Source: Candidatus Altimarinota bacterium (lineage in GTDB: Bacteria > Patescibacteriota > Gracilibacteria > BD1-5 > UBA2023). From it: a DNA stretch of 6,293 nt. Location: positions 1 through 6,293 of the forward strand of contig DNKW01000065.1 of NCBI GenBank assembly GCA_003488655.1. Direction: 5' to 3'. The position numbers were made by a program, and so were the translations under genes. Under the pieces are notes generated by a model. That model was not told the origin of the DNA. It saw only the letters and a list, made by a program, of their open reading frames with translations, and made no database searches. Each line of letters starts with the position of its first letter. Positions within the stretch are counted from its first letter, which is position 1. Below are positions 1 to 5,484 of this stretch, one piece after another.

Positions 1-985
1 ATTTGATTTTCGAGAAGAGTATGAGAAACGGATCGTGAATTATATCTACACGGGATATGAGAAGGGATTAACCCCAAATCCGGATATCCTCTGCAACAAT
101 CTCGTGAAGTTCGACTGTTTCCTCGAGGAAGCGCTCGAATATGGATTCGACAAGATTGCCACTGGGCATTATGCGAGGATAGTCGAAAAAGGTCTGGTTA
201 AATCAAAGATAGAATCTCTCAAAAGCGAAAATATTTGTGCGAAAAATGAGCACCGGAATGAGCTGTACGAAGGTAGTACAGCGAATGAGGGAGTGGAATT
301 TTGAACACAAAGATTGAGTTTTTCAGAGATTTCATTTCACCTCCTCAAATGAGTCGATCCCAATAAAGATCAGTCCTATTTTCTCTCCCGACTCAACCAA
401 TTCCAGCTCGCTCACGCTCTTTTTCCCATCGGACACCTTCATAAGTCCGAGGTTCGCGAGATTGCCCGCAAGGCGGGTCTCCCGAATGCGGAACGTAAGG
501 ACAGTCAGGGGCTCTGTTTCATCGGAAAAGTGAGCATGAAAGAATTTCTCGAGAAACGCCTCCTGAAGAAGTCTGGGAACATTATCAATACTCGCGGAAA
601 AGTCCTTGGACAGCACGAAGGAGCTTTCAGTTATACCATCGGACAGAGAAAAGGGATACAGATTGGAGGAGGCCCGGCACTCTTTGTTGTCGCGAAAGAT
701 ACCGCAAACAATACCATCACGGTTGGAACGGAGGCGGAATTAGAGCTCCACTCGTCCGAACTCACCGCCATAGATTGGCACTGGTTAGGTGAGGTTCGAG
801 AATTTCCATTCCATGCTCGAGCCAAGATTCGTTACCGTCAAGATGATCAAGACATCAAGTGTGTCCAAGATGGCGAAAATCGAATCAGGATTCGGTTTAG
901 TTCTCCACAGAGAGCCATAACGAGTGGACAGACCATTGCAGTGTACGAGGGAGAGGAGCTTATCGCAAGTGGAGTGATTGAATAA
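1..985 (+). CDS. mnmA: tRNA-specific 2-thiouridylase MnmA, 5'-truncated by window edge, two UGA=Gly codons
   Basis: MnmA puts the sulfur of s2U34 into the wobble position of tRNA Glu, Gln and Lys, in the cytoplasm, using ATP and a persulfide relay. The reading frame enters at base 2 and gives 327 residues, ending at TAA 983-985. About 70 N-terminal residues, including the PP-loop SGGVDSS, lie outside the window. Visible motifs are TPNPDILCN with the first catalytic Cys (fragment residue 31), ATGHYARI, GVDPNKDQSYFL, ALFPIGHLHKSEVREIA and KDSQGLCFIG with the second catalytic Cys (residue 172), then the C-terminal barrel with GQRKG. UGA codons at 302-304 (residue 101) and 350-352 (residue 117) must be read. 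The second is exactly the conserved Gly of LLKGVD. The two cysteines are 141 residues apart against about 97 in E. coli, because of an insertion of roughly 44 residues after ATGHYARI. The gene converges on the M23 gene with 3 bases between stops. Identity is certain from the motifs; the recoding is inferred from frame continuity and conserved Gly. Confidence 0.96.
130..340 (+). other. Lineage-specific insertion in MnmA (about 44 extra residues)
   Basis: Between ATGHYARI and HLLKGVD, where E. coli MnmA has about nine residues, this protein has about 55, running over bases 182-340. The insert is rich in Lys, Glu, Ser and Asn, contains one UGA codon (302-304), and shows no motif I recognise. It stays in frame at both ends, so it is an insertion in the protein and not an interruption of the gene. 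I recall that similar-sized variable insertions occur here in other candidate-phyla MnmA proteins, but I cannot check this. Confidence 0.7.
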
Positions 986-988
986 ATC

Positions 989-2140
989 TTACCCAAAAAT
1001 CTCCTGCATTTTCGCATAAATTTCCCTCCTTTTCATATTTTCTCCCACGAAATTCCACCGCATAATCTCCAAATGGGTGGGATTTTTCATGTCTTTATGG
1101 AACGGATTTTGTTGAATCTCAAAGTGGAGATGCACGTCTTTATAGTTTTTATCGGGAACCCCGCTTATCCCAACGTTTCCGAGATAGGTTCCCGCACCCA
1201 CCAGAGATCCTACCATAATATCTGGTGAGATGCGTGAGAGATGTGAATAGAAAGTTACATTTCCGTCCATGGTCTGGAGCCAGACCTGATTTCATCGGAA
1301 GATATCGAGATTTTGAAGCTGGTCGTCTTTTGTGAGATTTCATTTTTTGATTACACGGAATTTATTCCAATTCCAATCATTCACCACTCGTATGACCCTC
1401 CCCTTAGAGAGAGCTTGTACGGGGGTTCCAGTTGGTGCCATAATATCCCATCCATGATGGATTCCATCAGTCGTGTCTTTTCTATAGGAACGAAGTGCTC
1501 CGGGGATGAGCTTGTCTTTTTGTGGGAGGTTGTATCCTGCAACGGGGGAAATATATCCCGTACCGCCTCGGCTCTGTAAAATCGTCCGTGCGATATCGCT
1601 CCGGAGAGTTGTGTAGGTGTCTTTGTATATCGTTTGCAGATACCGAAGTTTTTCTGTGAGCGTGACTCATATGGTTTCTCTTGGGGGAACTGGGGTATTT
1701 CGCATAATATTCAAAAGCTCGGAATCGCCGGTGTTTATGAGACTGTTTTCCATCTTTCCGAAAGATTCCAAAGGGAGGGAGAAAAGAGTATCGGTGAAAA
1801 TATTTTCCCGATCTCCCACGCGGATATGCGGAATCTCGCAGGAAGTAGGAAAGATCACCTGTATGACGTATATCGTTTTTTTGTTCCCGTTCGGTTCTTT
1901 ATGGAGAATAGTTTCTTTATGTTCACAGGCGGTAATGAGCCGGATTTCCTTCTGTTCGTTTGGAGCACTCACGATGAGGATAGTATTGCCGAGTTTCGGA
2001 TGCCCCGGGATGATATGGGGATTGAGGTTCGCGAGAATCTTTACTTCCCCATGGGACGATGTGTAGATGTCGGTGGAGTGGAGCGTGAAAGGGACGAACA
2101 GGAGGACACCAAGAACGAGAAAATGTAGTTTTTTTGACAT
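989..2140 (-). CDS. Exported M23-family metallopeptidase (LytM/peptidoglycan endopeptidase type), three UGA=Gly codons
   Basis: Predicted 383 residues, starting MSKKLHF at 2140 and ending at TAA 989-991. The N-terminus is a signal peptide (two Lys, a hydrophobic run about residues 5-17, then TLHSTD), so the enzyme should act outside the membrane. Residues about 25-200 are a poorly recognisable N-terminal region. The catalytic M23 domain follows: GIHHGWDIMAPTGTPV carries the Zn-binding His228-x3-Asp232, then QVWLQTMDGNVTFYSHLSRI with catalytic-type His300, and DVHLHFEI with His337 and His339 (HxH). This is the complete M23 residue set, so a working Zn endopeptidase that cuts peptidoglycan cross-links is likely. 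UGA codons at 1667-1669 (residue 158), 1340-1342 (267) and 1292-1294 (283) interrupt it under the standard code; frame is kept across all of them. The start at 2140 is preferred because it begins the signal peptide; an ATG at 2206 would overlap argS. It lies 23 bases downstream of argS, same strand. No Shine-Dalgarno sequence precedes it. Confidence 0.92.
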
Positions 2141-2163
2141 AAAAATATGAATAGGCGAGTAAA

Positions 2164-3972
2164 TTACATCTTTCCCGGCATCTTGATCGCCAAGAGCTCG
2201 AATCATTTTTCGAGCGTTTCCATTACTTTTTGTATCAGATTTAAGCGGAAGTTTTTGAGGTTTGTGTCCGTTTCTTCGAGGATCTTCGGGGTGTGAACAT
2301 AGAATGCGTTGAATTCGCTTGCAAGTTCGTAGCAGTACGAAGCAAGGATGTGCGGTTTGTATTTCATGACGCTATCCAGAACGGCTTTGTCGAAGAATGA
2401 GAGTCGTCGGAGGCAGGCTCTATCATACTCAGACAAAGCGAGATTTTCTGTCTTGAATGCTCCGATTTCTCCTGCTTTGTCGATGATGTTCTTCGCGCGG
2501 ACGTACGAGTACTGGATGTACGGTCCGGAGTTTCCCTCAAAAGAGAGGGCTTTATCCCAGTCGAATACGACATCTTTTTCACGATCCTGGGCAAGATAGG
2601 AATATTTGATAGCTCCTATGGAAATCGCCTCTATATCCTCTTTTGATAATTCTTGTCCTTTCTCTTCGAGGATGGCTTTGGTTCGATTGAAACCCTCATC
2701 GATGAGGTCGGAAAGGAAGATAACTGTTCCCTTTCTCGTGGACATCGCTCCCTCTTTGAGCTTGATGAATCCGTTGAAAGCGTGAAAAAGCTCGACATCC
2801 TTCAGGAGTTCCGGCCACGCCATTCGGGCGATGGTAAACGCCTGTTTCAGGTGGAGTTGCTGGCGGGAATCCACGCAGTAGATAATCTTCGACGGATTCC
2901 ATCCGTTCGTCAGCCGGTACTTAATGGCAGCGAGGTCGGAAGTCAGGTAGAGTCCCGTTCCGTCCTTTTTCTGGAGCACGCACGAAGGGATTTTGGTTTC
3001 CTCCGGAAATATGACTCCCACAGAACCGTCTTCATTCTGGGTTGCCACCCCTTTTTCTATGAGTTCTCGGACGATATCCTTCATATTGTCCTTCAAATCC
3101 GGATAGTCTTCATTATTCGGACGGGGGAGATCGAGTCCTTCGTAGAAAGATTCTCCGATATTGTACTGGGGTTGTACATTGATGAACTCGAGTTTCTTAT
3201 TTGCTTCCGAGATAGAAATAGCAGTGAATTTCTTCCAGAGTTCGACGTTTTCTGGATCTCATTGAGAAAGTTTTTTGAATTCTTCTCGTGCTTGTGCTTC
3301 GTATCTGTCAGCCTGTTCATTGGCTTCGGGCGATAAACTCCTATTTGAGATTAAACCATGAAACCTTTGATACATAGCTACTAGATATTGCACACCATAC
3401 TGTCCAAGTTGATAATTAACGTGTTCTTCCTTGTCTAATTTTACATTTTCTTTCCATATACATATAAGAGCCCCGAAAATCCCTCCCCAGTCTCCGAAGT
3501 GGGAATCTCCGATAATATTGTACCCGAGATATTTGTGGGTATTGAGAATCGTCTGTCCGATGGATGGAGTACAGACATGCCCGATATGGAGCGGTTTCCC
3601 GGCATTGGCTCCTATGTAGTCCACTACGACGGTTTCATTCTTTTTTGGTTTATCTTCTATGGACAGGGAATTGAATATATCCGCCCACGCCACGTTCGTG
3701 AGAAAGAAGTTTACGTATCCCCCCATGATCGAGACTTCTTTGAAGTATTCAGGACGGTTTCGGAGTCCTTCCGCAAATTTTTCCGCGACCACCGGAGGTG
3801 CGAGCTTGGTGATTTTGGCATATGGAAACACATTGAGTGCGAAATCCCCGAGCTCTTTTTTTGGCGGAACATCCAGTGAGATACTTGATTTTTTAGGATC
3901 CTCAAAAAGAGATAAAGTCTCCGGAAACACAGAAACCACTATATCTAGTAGTATTTGTTCGATAACAGACAT
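2164..3972 (-). CDS. argS: Arginyl-tRNA synthetase, complete, two UGA=Gly codons
   Basis: Charges tRNA-Arg with arginine (class I synthetase, cytoplasm). Predicted 602 residues, a normal family length. It starts with ATG at 3972 and ends at TAA 2164-2166. The N-terminal Arg-S domain spans about residues 1-90. The catalytic core has GKPLHIGH (HIGH motif, 129-132), then GESFY, DGTGLYLTSDLAA, and AMSTRKGT (about 409-416) in place of KMSKS, as is usual for ArgS. The C-terminal DALR anticodon-binding domain includes SYCYELASEFNAFY and ends FELLAIKMPGKM. UGA codons sit at 3259-3261 (residue 238, in KLSQ-G-DPE, a conserved GDPE-type site) and 2203-2205 (residue 590, in LEK-G-FELL). Reading the second as stop would remove the last 13 residues, which match the family's usual LLGI-x-aPErM ending. 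Trp is encoded by UGG throughout. It leads a probable operon with the M23 gene. A start-proximal Shine-Dalgarno sequence is absent. Confidence 0.97.
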
Positions 3973-4007
3973 ATGTTAAATATTTTTTAGGCGTAAATAT
4001 ACAGTTT

Positions 4008-4035
4008 AATATATGGATTTCCTCTATTTAATCAA
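4008..4035 (-). promoter_or_regulatory. Candidate sigma70-type promoter of argS
   Basis: On the minus strand a TTGATT -35 box (4030-4035) and a TATATT -10 box (4008-4013) are separated by 16 bases. This would place the transcript start near 4001 and give a leader of about 28 bases before the argS ATG. The region is AT-rich, so chance matches are likely. Confidence 0.4.
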
Positions 4036-4066
4036 ATCAAAATAGAATTATTTATTTGTTCATCGA

Positions 4067-4086
4067 TGTGCAAAACTTGTGCAAAA
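4067..4086. repeat. Tandem TGTGCAAAA repeat upstream of argS
   Basis: TGTGCAAAA occurs twice, at 4067-4075 and 4078-4086, with an 11-base period (about one helical turn). The first copy abuts a CATCGATG palindrome (4061-4068). It lies about 30 bases upstream of the candidate argS -35 box, so it could be an operator for the argS unit; that role is inference from position and spacing only. Confidence 0.4.
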
Positions 4087-4089
4087 GAA

Positions 4090-4399
4090 CAATATTCAAA
4101 AAAACGGGAAAGTTTTCGAGAGAAAAAAAATTTGCTTTAGCAGAGGCACTTCTTTTAAGTAAGTTTATTTAAAACCATAAATGTGAAAAATAGCAATACT
4201 TCTTCTTTCGCTATATATTTCATTTTCGGATATGATAGTTAGGTATTCAGGGCAGAGAACAAATACTTCCCCCTGATAAAGCTCATTAACAAATCTTACT
4301 CTCCTAGAACGGCAACGAACCTAATCACTTCGCTCGCCTCCAATAAAAACTTTTTCAAATAAAAATACAAACGCTTCGTCTCCTTTATGGAAAAGAGGC
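4090..4399. other. AT-rich intergenic stretch with no convincing gene
   Basis: No tRNA, rRNA or protein family is recognisable here. With UGA as Gly there is a 32-codon plus-strand frame (4181-4279) that starts MGKIAILLLSLYIS, resembling a signal or membrane segment. It is too short and has no supporting context. The stretch lies upstream of argS and of the palindrome described separately. Confidence 0.5.
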
Positions 4400-4542
4400 T
4401 TGCAAAAACTGTGGGAGAGGAATATAACTGTGATTCGAAAATAATCTTTCGCGTTGTAGTTATATTCCTCTCTCTTATACCAATAAAAAACAAAGAGAAA
4501 AGGCGAAAATGTCTCTCTAATAAATCTCCCCAAGGAGGGTAA
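4387..4542 (+). CDS. Possible 51-residue single-span membrane protein (weak)
   Basis: ATG 4387 to TAA 4540-4542 encodes a 51-residue frame with a hydrophobic segment at about residues 19-33 (IIFRVVVIFLSLIPI, broken by one Arg) and a strongly basic tail. It uses no UGA. Against it: it runs straight through a 60-base palindrome, two other frames on the opposite strand are also open here, and it has no ribosome binding site, although none of the real genes in this window has one either. I do not recognise a family. A small toxin-like membrane peptide is one speculative reading; a chance frame is more likely. Confidence 0.18.
   Translation: MEKRLAKTVGEEYNCDSKIIFRVVVIFLSLIPIKNKEKRRKCLSNKSPQGG
4400..4428 (+). 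promoter_or_regulatory. Weak candidate promoter for a plus-strand RNA
   Basis: TTGCAA (4400-4405) and TATAAC (4423-4428) are separated by 17 bases. This would start a transcript near 4435 that runs into the hairpin-rich stretch and the terminator-like hairpin ending at 4694. The -10 box lies inside the left arm of the palindrome, and the same TATAAC is therefore present on the minus strand in the right arm (4459-4464). Confidence 0.25.
4414..4473. repeat. 60-base near-perfect palindrome (long hairpin)
   Basis: A perfect 15-base inverted repeat, GAGAGGAATATAACT (4415-4429) and its complement (4458-4472), continues inward mostly through G-U type pairs. It closes with a second perfect stem, CGAAA (4436-4440) and TTTCG (4447-4451), around a six-base loop. 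As RNA it would form a stem of about 25 pairs with one mismatch. It has no T-run typical of a terminator. Its role is unknown: a relic of a small mobile element, a processing site, or a protein-binding palindrome are all possible. Confidence 0.75.
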
Positions 4543-4696
4543 GTCATTCACACGAATACTGTGAATGTCGTCCCACGATTAGGGACACCCCTTCTACCAT
4601 GATCCTTCCACATTGAACGCCTTAGAGCCTTCACGGAATGGACTCATCGGAGACCAGACACCCAAAAATGCCCGCTACCAAGCTGGGCATTTTTAC
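4526..4696 (+). ncRNA. Candidate structured small RNA ending at a terminator-like hairpin
   Basis: This stretch is richer in G+C than its flanks and contains consecutive stem-loops: CTCC-CCAA-GGAG (4526-4537), CATTCAC/GTGAATG (4545-4551 with 4561-4567), GTCCC/GGGAC around a seven-base loop (4570-4586). About 75 less clearly paired bases follow, then the 4664-4694 hairpin with its T-run. GACACCC occurs twice (4584-4590, 4657-4663). The orientation is a guess from the terminator and the weak upstream promoter; the hairpins are equally possible on the other strand. It does not match the conserved cores of tmRNA, RNase P RNA, SRP RNA or a T-box that I looked for by eye. Confidence 0.35.
4664..4694 (+). 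terminator. Rho-independent terminator-like hairpin, possibly bidirectional
   Basis: A perfect 10-pair stem, AAAAATGCCC (4664-4673) and GGGCATTTTT (4685-4694), with an 11-base loop. Because the A-run and T-run are symmetrical it could stop transcripts from either direction. It lies over 160 bases beyond the lipoprotein gene's own terminator, so it probably serves a separate transcript, such as the candidate RNA just upstream. Confidence 0.6.
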
Positions 4697-4734
4697 TGCG
4701 TGTTTTTGGAAGAGATGTATACTCTATCGCTCTC

Positions 4735-4840
4735 ATAATTTCAAAATATATTTTCTCTCTTCCTGCGGGACTCGCTATGGAGGATGCTCAAACACAGCAC
4801 TTCGGTAGCGATCGAAAAAATATTTTGAAATTGGAATTAT
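4735..4840. other. Large nested stem-loop, candidate structured RNA or small element
   Basis: An outer perfect 12-base inverted repeat, ATTTCAAAATAT (4738-4749) with ATATTTTGAAAT (4820-4831), encloses an inner hairpin. That inner hairpin pairs TCGCTA (4772-4777) with TAGCGA (4806-4811), then a short GGAGG/CTTC-type helix, then TGCT/AGCA around the loop CAAACAC. The left side has an unpaired pyrimidine-rich bulge (about 4756-4771). A TATACT -10-like box precedes it on the plus strand (4718-4723), but no good -35 box is seen. Whether it is transcribed is unknown. Confidence 0.45.
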
Positions 4841-4854
4841 TTACACATTTTAGC

Positions 4855-4891
4855 ATAAAAAATACCCTCCCGGGTCCGGGAGGGTATTTGT
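4855..4891 (-). terminator. Rho-independent terminator of the FMN-binding lipoprotein gene
   Basis: A perfect 12-pair stem (4860-4871 with 4878-4889) built on CCCTCCC/GGGAGGG has a six-base loop. On the minus strand it is followed by a run of T residues (complement of the A-run at 4857-4862). It begins about 10 bases after the lipoprotein TAA. Confidence 0.9.
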
Positions 4892-4899
4892 AAAACCTC

Positions 4900-5328
4900 T
4901 TATTTTTGTGCCTGAGAAAGAGCATCATTTACCGCATCCTGTATGGCTATGGAAGTACCGGTTGCTCCGGTAACAGTATCAATAACCCTCTTGGAAGTAC
5001 CAACGATTTTTTGTAATTCCATGTCTCCCTGAGCACGAGTATACATCCCATTTCCGGAATCGGTAAAGTTTACAAACGATGCTTTGGAGATTTTCCCAGA
5101 GGCAACTGTGAGAGATACGGTGTAATCTACAGTAAATTCCCCGAATATGTATTTCCCCGTTCCAATATATGTCCCATCTTTATATTCTGAAACTACTGGA
5201 ATAGCGGCAGGAACTTCTGTTGTGGGAGTTGTCGCGTTCTGCACGGTATTATCACTTTTTGTACAAGCAGTGAGAAGTACGACGATGGAAAGAAGTGCGA
5301 AAGCGGAGATTTGTTTTTTTGCTTTCAT
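4900..5328 (-). CDS. FMN-binding domain lipoprotein (NqrC/RnfG-type flavinylated domain)
   Basis: The 142-residue protein starts at ATG 5328 and ends at TAA 4900-4902. It has a type II signal peptide: MKAKK, a hydrophobic run, and lipobox LTAC with Cys22 as the lipidation site. A Thr/Pro/Ala-rich linker leads to an FMN-binding domain that starts YKDGTYIGTG. Near the end is DTVTGATGTS (Asp117 to Thr123), which fits the D-x-x-[ST]-G-A-[ST] site where ApbE-type transferases attach FMN to the last Thr. The expected role is a membrane-anchored, cell-surface flavin electron carrier. There is no membrane NQR/RNF subunit or ApbE gene in the window, so its partner is unknown. It contains no UGA codon. 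It is probably monocistronic, with its own terminator, and divergent from the M17 gene. No Shine-Dalgarno sequence precedes the start. The domain call is strong; the physiological role is inference. Confidence 0.9.
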   Translation of the reverse strand: MKAKKQISAFALLSIVVLLTACTKSDNTVQNATTPTTEVPAAIPVVSEYKDGTYIGTGKYIFGEFTVDYTVSLTVASGKISKASFVNFTDSGNGMYTRAQGDMELQKIVGTSKRVIDTVTGATGTSIAIQDAVNDALSQAQK

Positions 5329-5364
5329 ATGAGAGAAAAAATTTAAAAAATAAGCAAGACGAAG

Positions 5365-5390
5365 AATATATAGAATCCTCTCAAAGTCAA
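5365..5390 (-). promoter_or_regulatory. Weak candidate promoter of the lipoprotein gene
   Basis: On the minus strand TTGACT (5385-5390) is followed by TATATT (5365-5370), with a spacer of only 14 bases, shorter than the usual 16-18. It lies 37-62 bases upstream of the start codon in the divergent intergenic region. Confidence 0.3.
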
Positions 5391-5426
5391 TTTTTCTTGT
5401 CTATAAAAATAAGAGAAAAATTCTTT

Positions 5427-5454
5427 TTGTAAAAATCTGATTTCTTTCTATAAT
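5427..5454 (+). promoter_or_regulatory. Promoter of the M17 aminopeptidase gene
   Basis: TTGTAA (5427-5432), a 16-base spacer, and a perfect TATAAT (5449-5454) predict a transcript start near 5461 and a leader of about 24 bases before ATG 5485. This is the best promoter match in the window. Confidence 0.65.
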
Positions 5455-5484
5455 CAGACTGTTTATTTCTTCGCTCATCATCCT

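Noticed and set aside
1617..2128. Two overlapping plus-strand frames opposite the M23 gene
   Set aside because: They are antisense to the M23 gene, start inside it, and resemble no known protein.
2138..2206. Upstream start of the M23 gene at 2206
   Set aside because: It adds 22 residues that overlap the true argS end and precede a clean signal peptide starting at 2140.
302..3261. UGA as tryptophan or selenocysteine
   Set aside because: Trp uses UGG in the same genes, the alignable UGA sites are Gly columns, and neither MnmA, ArgS nor M23 proteins use selenocysteine at these places.
2653..3336. Long plus-strand frame opposite argS (about 227 codons)
   Set aside because: It lies entirely antisense to the motif-rich argS frame and shows no family features; it is a shadow.
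1..3972. mnmA, the M23 gene and argS as pseudogenes with nonsense mutations
   Set aside because: All interruptions are UGA, none is UAA or UAG, no frameshift is needed, and catalytic motifs are intact on both sides. Decay would not choose one codon or hit conserved Gly positions.
4181..4279. Plus-strand 32-codon frame starting ATG-UGA, with a signal-peptide-like beginning
   Set aside because: It is too short, depends on two UGA codons, and has no promoter, conserved feature or neighbour to support it.
4296..4551. Two overlapping minus-strand frames of 83 and 76 codons
   Set aside because: Both run through the 60-base palindrome, are rich in Phe/Tyr/Leu without a domain pattern, and cannot be told apart; one would need TAG, unlike every real gene here.
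4610..4660. Hammerhead-like GATGAGTCC on the minus strand
   Set aside because: The core reads CCGATGA instead of CTGATGA and there is no GAAA segment with the required helices.
3973..4700. T-box, tmRNA, RNase P RNA, SRP RNA or tRNA in the argS upstream region
   Set aside because: I looked on both strands for the T-box core, tmRNA ends, the RNase P GAGGAAAGTCC core, the SRP GGAAGGAAGCA core and TTC-arm plus acceptor pairing, and found none. A covariance-model search would be decisive.
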